This document shows, piece after piece, positions 1 through 11,014 of a DNA stretch of 64,000 bases. Within the stretch, counting starts at the first letter, position 1. The number at the start of each line of letters is the position of its first letter. The position numbers and the translations under genes were made by a program. The stretch lies in assembly GCA_947561585.1 (NCBI GenBank), contig CANNZV010002562.1, positions 1 to 64,000 on the forward strand, written 5' to 3'. Below the pieces are notes generated by a model that was given only the letters and a program-made list of their open reading frames with translations, had not been told where the DNA came from and searched no databases. The DNA comes from Caprella mutica. Its lineage: Eukaryota; Arthropoda; Malacostraca; Amphipoda; Caprellidae.

Positions 1-389
1 ATTGACCTTTTCGGGTTCCTCCTGATCTTCTCTCGGGCACATTTTATCAGTTGTTTGGTGCGTTGTGAGCGTGGTCTACCACTTCTTGGACGATCAGTCA
101 AGTCTCCTCTCTCATTAAAACGCTTCACACACTTCCAAACAGTCGATCTCGCTATTGAGAGAGTCTTTGAAATGACGGAATCTGATTCCCGGCACGGTGT
201 AGAGCATTAATGGCTTCTCTTTTGTCTGACATTTTTGAATTGACTAAATTTTTGTAAAAAATAACACTGCCACGTCATAATGTAGTGTCTCTACTATAGT
301 TCAAACCCTATCACCTACTTAGGAACTTATTTTTAAGAATTATATTAATGTTTGAAAAATTGCTTCCAAACTTACGCCCCACCCTGTAT
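1..389 (-). mobile_element. Partial Tc1/mariner-like element, copy 1 (runs off left edge)
   Basis: This stretch is nearly identical to 7724-8057 plus 10163-10202 of the larger element at 6822-10200. It holds the N-terminal (helix-turn-helix) part of the transposase on the minus strand and ends in the same terminal inverted repeat, TTACGCCCCACCCTG. Relative to copy 2 it has small indels (near 189 and 225) that break the frame, so it is a pseudogene. It lacks the piggyBac insertion found in copy 2 and therefore serves as a natural empty site. The catalytic part of the transposase would lie to the left of the window. Confidence 0.85.
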
Positions 390-434
390 AGCTTGGAGTC
401 GGAGTCTGTACAAATTTTCGACTCCTGACTACGA

Positions 435-2455
435 CTGCACCAAAAAAAGCTTTGACTCCGACACCACAGCCCTGCTTGAAGCGCTATAAATGTGCAGTAG
501 GAGCGATAGAAAAGAGCATTTGGAGCACTTATAGGAGCATTTGGAGGCAGTAATTAGATCATTTGAGGCAGTTATTGTAGCATTTACGTAGTGATTGGAG
601 CATTTGAGGCAGTTATTGTAGCATTTACGTAGTGATTGGAGCATTTGAGGCAGTTATTGTAGCATTTATGTAGTGATTGGAGCATTTGAGGCAGTTATTG
701 TAGCATTTACGTAGTAATTGGAGCATTTGAGTCAGTTATTGTAGCATTTACTTAGTAATTGGAGCATTTGAGGAAGTTATTGTAGCATTTACGTAGTGAT
801 TGGAGCATTTGGGGCAGTTATTGTAGCATTTACGTAGTGATTGGAGCAATTGAGGCAGTTATTGTAGCATTTACGTAGTGATTGGAGCAATTGAGGCAGT
901 TATTGTAGCATTTACGTAGTGATTGGAGCATTTGAGGCAGTTATTGTAGCATTTATGTAGTGATTGGAGCATTTGAGGCAGTTATTGTAGCATTTACGTA
1001 GTGATTACAGCATTTGGGGCAGTTATTGTAGCATTTACGTAGTGATTGGAGCAATTGAGGCAGTTATTGTAGCATTTACGTAGTGATTGGAGCATTTGAG
1101 GCAGTTATTGTAGCATTTATGTAGTGATTGGAGCATTTGAGGCAGTTATTGTAGCATTTATGTAGTGATTGGAGCATTTGAGGCAGTTATTGTAGCATTT
1201 ACGTAGTGATTGGAGCATTTGAGGCAGTTATTGGTGCATTCGAGGCAGTTATTGGTGCAATTGAGGCAGTTATTGTAGCATTTACATAGTGATTGGAGCA
1301 TTTGAGGCAGTTATTGTAGCATTTATGTAGTGATTGGAGCATTTGGGGCAGTTATTGTAGCATTTACGTAGTGATTGGAGCATTTGAGGCAGTTATTGTA
1401 GCATTTATGTAGTGATTGGAGCATTTGAGGCAGTTATTGTAGCATTTATGTAGTGATTGGAGCATTTGGGGCAGTTATTGTAGCATTTACGTAGTGATTG
1501 GAGCATTTGAGGCAGTTATTGTAGCATTTACGTAGTGATTGGTGCATTCGAGGCAGTTATTGGTGCAATTGAGGCAGTTATTGTAGCATTTACATAGTGA
1601 TTGGAGCATTTGAGGCAGTTATTGTAGCATTTATGTAGTGATTGGAGCATTTGGGGCAGTTATTGTAGCATTTACGTAGTGATTGGAGCATTTGGCAGTT
1701 ATTGTAGCATTTATGTAGTGATTGGAGCATTTGAGGCAGTTATTGTAGCATTTATGTAGTGATTGGAGCATTTGGGGCAGTTATTGTAGCATTTACGTAG
1801 TGATTGGAGCATTTGAGGCAGTTATTGTAGCATTTACGTAGTGATTGGAGCATTTGAGGCAGTTATTGGTGCATTCGAGGCAGTTATTGGTGCAATTGAG
1901 GCAGTTATTGTAGCATTTACATAGTGATTGGAGCATTTGAGGCAGTTATTGTAGCATTTATGTAGTGATTGGAGCATTTGGGGCAGTTATTGTAGCATTT
2001 ACGTAGTGATTGGAGCATTTGAGGCAGTTATTGTAGCATTTATGTAGTGATTGGAGCATTTGAGGCAGTTATTGTAGCATTTATGTAGTGATTGGAGCAT
2101 TTGGGGCAGTTATTGTAGCATTTACGTAGTGATTGGAGCATTTGAGGCAGTTATTGTAGCATTTATGTAGTGATTGGAGCATTTGAGGCAGTTATTGTAG
2201 CATTTACGTAGTGATTGGAGCAATTGAGGCAGTTATTGTAGCATTTATGTAGTGATTGGAGCATTTGAGGCAGTTATTGTAGCATTTACGTAGTGATTGG
2301 AGCATTTGAGGCAGTTATTGGTGCATTCGAGGCAGTTATTGGTGCATTTGAGGCAGTTATTGGTGCATTTGAGGCAGTTATTGGTGCATTTAAGGCAGTT
2401 AGTTATCGGTACATTTGAGGCAGTTATTGGAGCAATTGAGGGCAGTTATTGGAGT
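435..2455. repeat. 41-bp minisatellite with higher-order structure
   Basis: Tandem array of about 45 units. The 41-bp unit combines two related half-units, one like AGCATTTGAGGCAGTTATTG and one like TAGCATTTACGTAGTGATTG, so it looks like a fused dimer of a roughly 20-bp ancestor. Variants include ACGTAG/ATGTAG, GAGG/GGGG and ATTTG/AATTG. The right end (2310-2450) simplifies to a 21-bp monomer. The left edge (485-545) carries GAGCATTTGGAGCACTTATA, linking it to the dispersed repeat at 10500-10680. Short open frames inside are chance products of the repeat. No gene is supported here. Confidence 0.95.
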
Positions 2456-3254
2456 GTTTCGTGCACCGAAATAAAAAGTGCGTTATTTATCGTAGTAGGA
2501 ATTTTAATGAGTTTTTTTAACAGTTTTGACGGATTTTAACACAAGATTAACATTAACTCAATCCAAAATTAATTTATATTAAAAATTCATAATGTAAATA
2601 TGTAAGGCTATAAAGTATTGAACATTCCTAGAAAAACTTAAGAAAGAAATATAAAAATAAATATTGAAACCAAAATTAACGTATATAGTACATATAACAA
2701 TTGAAATCTTTATTTAGTCAACGTTACAGAAAATTCTAGCAGATAAGAATGAGAAAGTCAACCATTATTAACAGAAGGAAACCATTATTTCCTTAACATT
2801 CTCTTCTTTGAAACTTAATCGTCTATCTGAGACCAAATATTTCCAAAAGAATAATATATATACTTCTGTGGTAGTAACAGGGGCACTAGCAAAGCAGGAA
2901 ACATCTTAGGGCGTCAATTCGGGAAAGGTTTCTTCACTTACGCATTGCAAAATATTTCTTTTTTTTTTCAATGCCAATATTTGAAAATATCACCTTTTCA
3001 CACATACGTGAAAAGTAGATACATACCCAGTAGATACGCTATACGTATCTACTGGGCGCTGTAAGGTTTGATGTATAATTCAGTTGGGGATTTAAACTTT
3101 GAAAGTTTAACAGCATTTCAAAGAAACGCTAGTGAAGGTAAACGATCTCCGATTAATATTAAATCAAATTTTTTATGAAAACTTTATAATAATTATAAAA
3201 AAAATAATTATAATAAGGTAGGTAAAATAAAACAAAAATATTAGCAGCTAAATA
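2456..3254. other. AT-rich intergenic DNA, no feature recognised
   Basis: No open frame with coding character and no element ends were found. A short self-complementary stretch at about 3013-3056 (ACATACCCAGTAGATACG facing CGTATCTACTGGGCG) could form a hairpin. Confidence 0.5.
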
Positions 3255-3838
3255 GATATGAACTAGATTATGTGCACTCGGTAGAGCGCATACCTTCGCC
3301 GCCGCTTTGACCGGTTCTCTCCCAAAATTTGATAAACTCCTAACTGGATAATAACCAATCGTCCCACCAAGTTTCATGCAATATGGTACAATACTTTTTG
3401 AGTTATAAATGACCTTGACCTTTGACCGGATCGCTCCCAAAATTCTAACAGATGGTTCCTGGACATTGACCAATTGTACTATCAAATTTCAGACAATTTG
3501 GTTGAAAACTTTTTGAGTTACAAACGGCCTTGACCTTGATCTTTGACCCGATCGCTCCCAAAATCTAACAAAAATGTTCCTGCATATTAACCAATCGTCT
3601 CACCAAGTTTCATGCAATATGGTTCGATACTTTTTGAGTTATAAATGTCCATGACCTAACCTTGACAGGGTCGCTCCCAAAAGTCTACCAGCAGGTCACT
3701 GGACATAGACCAATCGTTTCACCAAATTTCAGGCAATTTGGTTGAACACTTTTTCAGTTAAGAGAATAGCAAGATGATAAATAAATAAATGACGGCTAAT
3801 ATATGACCTTCCCGCATTCTGCGAAGGTAATTACGTGA
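3255..3838 (+). repeat. Dispersed 'TTGACC' repeat, copy 1 (internally repetitive)
   Basis: About four degenerate copies of a roughly 120-bp module: GATCGCTCCCAAAAT, then a segment like CACCAAGTTTCATGCAATAT, then TTTTTGAGTTATAAATG and CCTTGACCTTTGACC. It starts with a tRNA-like head (CTCGGTAGAGCGCATACC) and ends in ATGACCTTCCCGCATTCTGCGAAGGTAAT-like sequence. ACCTTCGC near the start and GCGAAGGT at the end form short inverted ends. Related copies lie at 55965-56255 (inverted) and 58735-59125. Whether it is a SINE, MITE or Helitron fragment cannot be decided from this window. Confidence 0.75.
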
Positions 3839-4231
3839 AAATATAGTGTTTAATATAGAATAGTTACACCTCTTTTTAATTTCTATAGAACTTTTATAAT
3901 CAAATAAAATGTATAGGAAAAGGGTAACAAAATCAAAATATTAAAAAATCTGAAAAAATTAATCATTAATTCATTAAGTGTTGATTGTAAATTGTAATAC
4001 CTATGAATTTAGTCAATGCATGGATAGATAGTTGGTAGACAAATAAAATATTTGTTAAACCATATAATTTAAAGAGGTCGTTTTAGGAACTGCAAGGCCC
4101 TTAGAACGGATATTTTTGCCCGTTTTAAGATCGTCCGCTGTACGAGATTTATACTGTAATATGATTTCTCTTCAAAATTTGAAATTAGTTAATTGTCAGA
4201 AAATCATTACGGATATAACTTCTTTGACTGT
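3839..4231. other. AT-rich spacer, nothing recognised
   Basis: Low-complexity AT-rich DNA between the TTGACC repeat and the hAT-like element. No coding or structural signal was seen. Confidence 0.5.
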
Positions 4232-4241
4232 ACCTAGGGCC

Positions 4242-4950
4242 CAGGGGTGGGCACACATTGTGTTTTTCAGTGCCGAAAGATGGAATTTCAGTGCCAATTT
4301 TCTTTTCGTTTTCTAAATTACTGGGGATACTGAGTAATTATAAAATTAGGTGGTAGATTAGATTTAATTGAAGTACCTACATGTACAACGGTACATATTT
4401 TGTGCATAAATATTGGTAGTAGATTTATCATTTGCATTAAAAAGAATTAATAAATGATATATAATAATTTTTTCTTCATGTGAAAATAATTCACAATAAA
4501 AACAAAAATAAGCTATATTGCATAAGTAATAATAAGTAACTCACAAATTACTATGGCTGCCTAACTTATTAAAAATGATTGCATAAATATTTACCACAGT
4601 GTTTGAATGTCCCTAGACAAGTGTATGAAAGATCAAAGATATAAAATTAACTGATCTAGATAAAAAGAGATAGAGGTAAATGAATTAAACACCGGCACTA
4701 TTGTAACAACAAACAAAAAATACCTTATTAACGGATAAAATTGACTATTAAAGTATCAAGGTCATTACAAATATACTGTTCTTCAATTAGTTTACCATCC
4801 TCTTCTGTATTATCCTTTCAATTTATAGAGCAGTCAGGGCTAAAAATTCTAAATTTTCTTTGGAATAAAACAAAGCACTTTTTCCCTCGTGGGCACGAGT
4901 GCCGTTCTGAGGACCAAAATAGCACTGAGTGCTGCATTTGCCCACCCCTG
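4242..4950. mobile_element. Non-autonomous hAT-like element (709 bp)
   Basis: Terminal inverted repeats CAGGGGTGGGCA (4242-4253) and TGCCCACCCCTG (4939-4950) are perfect mirror images and match the CAGNGGTG...-type ends known for hAT transposons. The next bases inward (CACATT and GCATTTG) are also partly complementary. ACCTAGGG precedes the element (4232-4239, with two extra C) and ACCTAGGC follows it (4951-4958), a near match to the 8-bp target duplication expected of hAT elements. No transposase is encoded, so it would have depended on an autonomous relative. GTGCCG and GTGCC motifs recur in both subterminal regions. Confidence 0.75.
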
Positions 4951-6244
4951 ACCTAGGCAATAGTACACAAACACATATCCAGGTATTTCACTGAAGCTCT
5001 TTCTCTATCAATATCAAATTCGCATTTTAATCTATTTTTAGTTTCAGTAAATATACAAACTAATTATTGTTAATATAAAGGATGAGGAAAGAAATGTATA
5101 AATTAATAAGGCTACCTAAATAAACATTCTTGGTATTCACTGGCAGATAGCTATGTGAAATAACCCTATAAACAACGGTCTATCGATTCGATATCTTCTT
5201 ATGTCGAATTCGAAGCTTGGGCAGAGGTATCTAAATTTATTAATTAATTTTAATCGAATCGATACACGAAGAAACCCTGAAATCGACATCATAAATCTCC
5301 TTCTATTTTAGATGCCGAATCAATATATAATTTAATACATTGAAAATTAGTAACGAAATCGATAGATAGATATTTTTCTATGAAAACGATGCATAAATCT
5401 AGATATAAAAACGATGTGTATTCGATGCGTGTAAAAGTTATAGTGTGCTGTATTGGAATACAGCAGAATTATTCAATAAGTTGTGCTTAGTTTTGTGTAG
5501 AGTTGTAATTCCTTTAGTTATTATTATTTCAATAAATATGACCTTTATAAAAAGTTTGTCACTTCAATAAAGATTTCAATGTTAATTTTTATAAACAACA
5601 TGTATTCAATAGCTGCATAACCTAGTTAGAGCTTCTCTTTTACACCCGTGTAACTTTTAAAATATCAGTCAGTTTCACACATATAGTACGTAGTTATATG
5701 TTATGTCAGAGCAGCTCCGCGTTGTGTCTGTAACTTAAGTTTTTGTTCAGTGATTTGATATCGTTGTATAGGCGAATGACACCAAGATGTAAAATTTGAT
5801 TTTCTGTTGTCAGTGTCCTATATTGTTTTTGTGTAATTTATATCATGGTGTTATTTTTGTGAATCTATTTTAAATTACCTTTTCTTCTTTGGCAGAATTT
5901 AATACTTTCTGGAAATCTGAATTAAACAATGAAATACTGCTGAATGTTTTAATCCTAGAGCAATCATATAGAAAAGCTGTTATGAGTCTCATATTTTCTG
6001 TCGACTGTTTTAGTCTTATAAAAATACAGTGAAACTCCTGAGTTATTAAATTTTTGTTTCATCATAACTCAGAGCCACTTCATAGCTCAGGGACACTGAT
6101 TGTTTTCTATGATTAAAATCTTGGGAGAAAATTACGGTATTTGAGTGAGAACTAGGACGAAATTCATGACGTATATCGTTTTCTATAATTGAAACAAATT
6201 TGAAAATACTTCATAACTCTGCGATGCATTTCATAACTCAGGTC
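4951..6244. other. AT-rich intergenic DNA with degenerate ATCGAT-rich stretch
   Basis: About 5180-5430 is rich in ATCGAT and TCGAAT words (for example TCGATTCGATATC), with a distant resemblance to 10300-10450. It may be an old repeat. 5690-5830 is slightly richer in GC (GCAGCTCCGCGTTGTGTC) and could hold a promoter or leader, but nothing demonstrates it. Confidence 0.35.
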
Positions 6245-6345
6245 CTTCATTAATCGAGTGAACTAATTACTCACCTGAGTGAGAGTTAATCTATGGTCAA
6301 ATTTTAATTAATTCATAGAAATTTCATCACAGAGCTTTCATCTTT
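6245..6345 (+). repeat. Short dispersed repeat (ACTCACCTGAGTGAGAG family), copy 1
   Basis: The block ATTACTCACCTGAGTGAGAG, followed by TTAAT, ATGG, an A/T run and ATCACAG, is matched at 54080-54175 in the same order and orientation. Two diverged copies in one window indicate a dispersed repeat of unknown class. The centre CTCACCTGAGTGAG is an imperfect palindrome. Confidence 0.5.
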
Positions 6346-6571
6346 ATTTAGCTAAGTCGTGGCCTCAAAACATTTTCTTTAATTTGAACTCATAGAGAAT
6401 GAAATTTATAAGGAGTTACAATTTTATAAAAATTGGACCATCTTATTATGTACAATTTGTAATAAGAATAAGTTGTGATTTTGGTTATAAAAAGCGCTGT
6501 TTGTCTATTCACTTAAAAATATCTCCAAGTTTCTCCAAGTCGTTCAATATAATTTTTTTTGGTAAAATGCA

Positions 6572-6660
6572 TCCACGGTGGCACTGTAGCAAGGTACATG
6601 TACGTGACAGTAGGATATCTGGGTGCAGGTTCGATACCCGGACACATCACTTCATTTCTT
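6572..6660 (+). repeat. Possible tRNA-derived SINE head or tRNA relic
   Basis: GGTTCGATACC at 6628-6638 matches the RNA polymerase III B box (consensus GGTTCGANTCC) closely. An A-box-like TGGCACTGTAG lies about 48 bases upstream, at a tRNA-like distance. The flanks do not fold into a convincing cloverleaf acceptor stem, so a functional tRNA is unlikely. A SINE head or decayed tRNA is the better reading. No poly(A) or target duplication was identified. Confidence 0.4.
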
Positions 6661-6944
6661 CCCATTTAATTTGTATATAATATTATGTAACATTAATTAA
6701 ATTGATATGTACTAAACCTAATTATATTATATGCAAAAAAGTAAAAGATTCAATTCTAATTCTTGAATTTATTTGCTTATTGGATATCGAGTGGATATCT
6801 TTTCGAAGCATATTAGATATACAGGGTGGGGCGTAAGTTTGGAAGCAAATGAAAGTGCATATTATAATCCAACGAAAAATATATTTAATAATTTACAGTT
6901 ATGTATTATTACATAAGGGTTTTAAGAATTCAAAAATCATAAAT

Positions 6945-7987
6945 TTATTCAAAATGTCCCCCCTTGTTTTTAATAACAGCCTCAAATCTCCTCCGAACTC
7001 CTCCTACTGCGGCACGCAACTGTTCTTGTGAAATTTCCTTCCAAGATCTCTGGAGCGAACGCTTTAAATCATCCACACTGCGATGGAATTTACCACAGGC
7101 CTTTGATTCAAGAATGGACCATACCGAAAAGTCCATAGAATTAACATCTGGGGAGCAGTGAGGCCACATTTCTTTGGACCAAAACCGTGGAAGATGGTCA
7201 TAGCACCAATTTTGAGTGACATTTGCAGTATGTGAAGTCGCGCCGTCTTGCTGAAATGTCCATAGAGTGCCATTACCGAAGTGATCCTTAGCTGACTCCA
7301 ACATTGGCGTCAAAATATTCTCAATATAACATTTAGCATTGGTTTTGGCACCTTGTTCCACAAAAATTAAAGGAGATCTCCAAGTTTCTGAAACGGCGGC
7401 CCAGACCATTACTGAAGCAGGTTTCATGGTTCTGTGGACAGTTTTTTGGTTGTATGGGATGTCTTTTGCACTTTTACCAATTATTCTGTCATTCCTCCGG
7501 TTGTGAGCCATTTCCACTGTGAAAATTTTTTCGTCAGACCAAACAATTTCACCAGCCGTGCCAGACTTCAATTCTCTCAGAAGTGCTTTGCTTCTCTCCA
7601 ATCTCTTTTTCTTTACAGCTTCTGTCTCTTTTGGAGGGTGAAAGAGGACATCTTTAGGTCTTCTTTGACAACTCTTCTCATTGTTCTGGGACTCGCATAA
7701 GCTGTTTTGGCTAACAATCGTATTGACCTTTTCGGGTTCCTCCTGATCTTCTCTCGGGCACATTTTATCAGTTGTTTGGTGCGTTGTGAGCGTGGTTTAC
7801 CACTTCTTGGACGATCAGTCAAGTCTCCTCTTTCATTAAAACGCTTCACACACTTCCAAACAGTCGATCTCGCTATTGAGAGAGTCTTTGAAATGACGGA
7901 ATCTGACTTCCCGGCACGGTGTAGAGCAATAATGGCTTCTCTTTTGAAATGGCTAAATTTTTGTAAAAAATAACACTGCCACGTCAT
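6945..7987 (-). pseudogene. Tc1/mariner-type transposase, frameshifted
   Basis: Two overlapping minus-strand frames make one transposase. The upstream frame (7987-7613) holds paired helix-turn-helix DNA-binding motifs: REAIIALHRAG, STVWKCVKRF and a basic linker RPRSGKPRSQR. The downstream frame (to 6945) holds the catalytic core: first Asp in WSDEKIF, second in QQDGATSHTA and third in CSPDVNSMDF. By my count 32 residues separate the second and third acidic residues. SKEMWPHCSPD and FSVWSILE are typical of a widespread insect Tc1-like group. The frames swap around 7615-7640 and the second frame has no own initiator, so I read one frameshift and an inactive product. The protein would bind the inverted ends and cut and paste the element in the nucleus. 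Confidence 0.85.
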
Positions 7988-8057
7988 AATGTAGTGTCTC
8001 TACTATAGTTCAAACCCTATCACCTACTTAGGAACTTATTTTTAAGAATTATATTAA

Positions 8058-10158
8058 AGGTCCCCTCCAAGCAAATATTTTTATTGCTTTATTCAACGAG
8101 GTTAATGTTTCTTATCATTTTATTTTTTATTATTATTATTATTTTTATAAGTACAAAATAATAATGCAACAAAAGTTCTTATGTATGTGTAAAGTTTCCA
8201 TAAAATATATGACCTTTACTTGTTTCATAGGATCTAAAACACAGCAAAACTGAAATAACAATGAAGAAAATAATATCAGAAAAAAACATACTCAAGTAAA
8301 CTATATTATAAAAATATTTCCATTTCGACGAAGTCATTACCAGTAAAACTCATATGAAAAAGAATAATTATTGGATAACCCTAAATTTATTCTAGGTGAA
8401 ATTTAGAGAAACAATTCCTATTTTTAGTATTTAGTAACACATAAGAAGATGACACATTTATTGCATTTGTTGTAAGTTTTCTGTGCACAGTTTGTCACCT
8501 TACAACGATTTTCTGCTTCTTGAAAGCTTGGCCAATGATGGAGTCCATCAGTTCCGACGGGTTTCTCAGGAATGGGACCTGATCTGTTTCCACGTACTTT
8601 CATCATGGAATAAAGCTTTTCAACAACATTAGAATGTCTGCAAACTCTTACACCATCACGAATTTGCTTTCCTTCCATCAGAAGTGACTTCGCTACAGAC
8701 AGCTTGAAATGTCCTATTTGATGGTCCAGGCTGTATATCTATCTGGGTGTCCTCCTTCAAGATTTGCTTCGTTTTCAGAATCACTAGCTTCTCCATCATC
8801 TTCAGAATCACGATTTTCACCAGCAACAGTAATTTTCCTATTACTATCAGTAAAATGCATAAATACTAGTAAACAGGAAAATAGTAATAAGGGAACAAGT
8901 GTATATGCATAATCGAATATACAGCTGTAGAACTCCTCTATAGCGAATGAGTTAGGATGTGACCTGAACAGTGAACAAAATTTCTTTAGTCTCTGATGAA
9001 TTGCAATCAGTTTTAGAAAACTAAAGGAATTTTATGACAAACTAAGGAAACTATGCTCAATATTTGGACTACATCCTAACTAACTCATTCACTACACAAG
9101 AGATCACTATAATAGAGGAGTTCTACTTTATAGTAATTTTAAAATTTTACCCAGGCACTGAAAGTAGTTATGCTGTATACATCGCATGTGTCATAAATCA
9201 CACAAAGATTTAGTATATCTAGTATAAATCATAGAAATTGCAATAATTTATATGAAATTGAAAAAAACTATGGAGCTTACCTAAATCAATTACAGTTGAT
9301 TCACCCTAATTCTCTTCATTTACGATGTCATGTTCTACTGGTTGTTCTCTTATAAGCCTGCCATAGAAGCTACCAGTATCCATTTTTACATTAATATTTT
9401 ATGACGTAGTTGCCCAATGTTCTCCCAGAAGGACAATAGAAAAATGACTCGTATATATCTAAAAATCAGTGAAACCTTTTGAAACTATTGATTACTATCA
9501 TTTCTATATATTTAGCAAAACCTATAATATTTTTAGACATCAAATTAATGGTTAGTTACATAATGAGAGGGGGGAGGAGGGGAGAAATTACACCTCATGA
9601 TTGATCCGCAACAATGCACACTTCTAACTGAGTAAAATTAAAGAATGAAGAGGCTATTCCATAAAGTATCATTCAGAGATGTAACATTTAGTCTATACTA
9701 CGTAACTATTACATGCAAGCGAACGAAACATTCTGATCTTAGACGAAAATCGATGTTTTTCTAATGTCCTCCCCAGAGGACGGTGGGCGTTAAAGGGTTA
9801 ATAAATTCATTTAATATTCGTTTAAAGGTATAAAATTGAATGAACTTATAATAGAAACGTTTATATACTTTAGGAAACAATTAATATCTAAAATAATTTA
9901 AATAAAGGCTGAAAACGCATAGTTTGTTTATAAAATTCAAATTTGTAATCAAAACAAAGAGTGTACAATCTTCTTCTTGAGCATCAGATTAGTGATTCGC
10001 TCAATTGTTGCTCACAGAGTAATAAAAAACTTTAAAAACAAATTATAAAATATATATTGAACCAAATTGTATGAGGATTGCAGAATAATGATCGTAGACC
10101 TTAGTTCTATAATATTATGTTATAAACTCAATTTTTTCCCGGAGCCTGGAGAGGACCT
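8058..10158 (-). mobile_element. Decayed piggyBac element nested in the Tc1-like element
   Basis: The ends AGGTCCCCTCCAAGC (8058-8072) and the complement AGGTCCTCTCCAGGC (10158-10144) are inverted with two mismatches. TTAA stands on both sides (8054-8057 and 10159-10162), the diagnostic piggyBac target duplication. The paralogous sequence at 335-345 has a single TTAA and no insert, which confirms the insertion. Fragments of a piggyBac transposase remain on the minus strand (see 8424-9385). The same ends bound the element at 22227-23658. Confidence 0.9.
8424..9385 (-). pseudogene. piggyBac transposase remnant (N- and C-terminal pieces)
   Basis: Around 9385-9300 on the minus strand an ATG opens MDTGSFYGRL and continues to an acidic stretch, followed by a possible splice donor (TTTAG/GTAAGC, near 9281). 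About 8830-8780 encodes a very acidic segment (DSEDDGEASDSENE) like the acidic N-terminal region of piggyBac transposases. 8678-8424 encodes the C-terminal cysteine-rich domain: NRCKV, CAQKT, YNKCNKC, IFLC, the zinc-binding pattern that follows the catalytic domain in this family. The central catalytic domain is absent, so this is an internally deleted, inactive copy. Several stops interrupt the remaining frames. Confidence 0.75.
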
Positions 10159-10202
10159 TTAATGTTTGAAAAATTTCTTCCAAACTTACGCCCCACCCTG
10201 TA

Positions 10203-10499
10203 TAATCAGGCGTCAGTTCGATACAGATTCCTAATGGTAGTAGCAAAGATTTGCTTCTTTTTATTAAAGTCTATTCGGCGCATAATTTGTGACTTTTCAT
10301 CTCGAAATACACGTATTGTCGATGTCGTCTAGAGGTGCACGGCATCTTCGAATCGAAGCCAAAACGATGTCAGATAGCGGATTCTAGCTCTATTTTCGAA
10401 TTCATTTCGAGAAAAGCCTTGTATTCAGATGACGTCATTTCGATGCCGCATTGTCTACTGGGAAGTTCTTATCATTCAAGTTCAAGCTTTATGAACCAT
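10203..10499. other. Spacer with ATCGAT/TCGAAT-rich degenerate sequence
   Basis: Mixed-composition DNA to the right of the Tc1-like element. The words TCGATGTCGTC and TCGAATCGAAGCC recall 5180-5430. No coding signal was found. Confidence 0.35.
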
Positions 10500-10680
10500 T
10501 AATTACACTTAAAAGTACAGTTGTTCACCCAGTAAGAATTGTACAGTTATTTGATATTGCTCAATCTATGTACGCAATAGGAGTCAACAAGCGTACTATG
10601 GAGCATTAAGAGCGCTATAGCATTTTACGTATAAATGCTCCAATGTCAGAGCCTTACTTATAACAGAAATAAAAAAAGTT
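10500..10680 (+). repeat. Dispersed repeat D (GAGCATTAAGAGCGC family), copy 1
   Basis: Segments AGAATTGTACAGTTATTTGATATTGCTC, a TAGGAGTC-type block, GGAGCATTAAGAGCGCTATAGCATTTTAC and TAAATGCTCCAATGTCAGAG occur in the same order in the reverse complement of 56545-56690. The palindromic pairing of GGAGCATT with AATGCTCC suggests a small foldback or MITE. Related words open the minisatellite at 435-2455 and close the one at 60150-61740. (Longer runs are given here as consecutive blocks.). Confidence 0.7.
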
Positions 10681-10973
10681 TTCATAATGTTACGTTCTTC
10701 AATTTTCTTAAACAGTATTTTAGAGAGATGCTGTTATGACGTCACGTGTTGAGAAATATGCTCACTTTAATAATGAGCAATTATAATTTCTACTAATTTA
10801 AAATTCAAATAATAATAATTGAAATTCAAATTAATTATCTTTAAATAAATAAGAGAGATAGGGTGGACTTAATTATTAAATGGAATGTACTAGTTTCTCA
10901 AAATCCTAAGTTTTAAGAGTCCATCCTGTCTCCACGTTATTGGAACAATACTGTCGCCCCCTGCATTTTTCAG

Positions 10974-11014
10974 CTCGTCCGAAAGCCTCTCATCAACTGA
11001 AGTCTTCGAACATG
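10974..11014 (+). CDS. Unknown plus-strand gene, exon a
   Basis: 41-nt internal exon behind a strong acceptor (CTGCATTTTTCAG). It reads SSESLSSTEVFEH in the only frame compatible with the next exon. It begins with one base of a split codon and ends with one base (G) that joins the TC of exon b to make Val. Confidence 0.45.

Larger units (their letters stand above)
6822..10200 (-). mobile_element. Tc1/mariner-like DNA transposon, copy 2, carrying a nested piggyBac insertion
   Basis: Inverted ends CAGGGTGGGGCGTAAGTTTG (6822-6841) and CAAACTTACGCCCCACCCTG (10181-10200) are perfect mirror images. Each is flanked by the dinucleotide TA (6820-6821 and 10201-10202), the target duplication of this superfamily. 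The transposase is on the minus strand (7987 to 6945). The element is split near its right end by a piggyBac element at a TTAA site (8054-8057). Without that insertion it would be about 1.27 kb, typical for Tc1/mariner. Copy 1 at 1-389 has the uninterrupted version. Confidence 0.95.

Noticed and set aside
8709..8912. Plus-strand 67-codon frame inside the piggyBac remnant
   Set aside because: It is the shadow of the acidic transposase segment on the minus strand.
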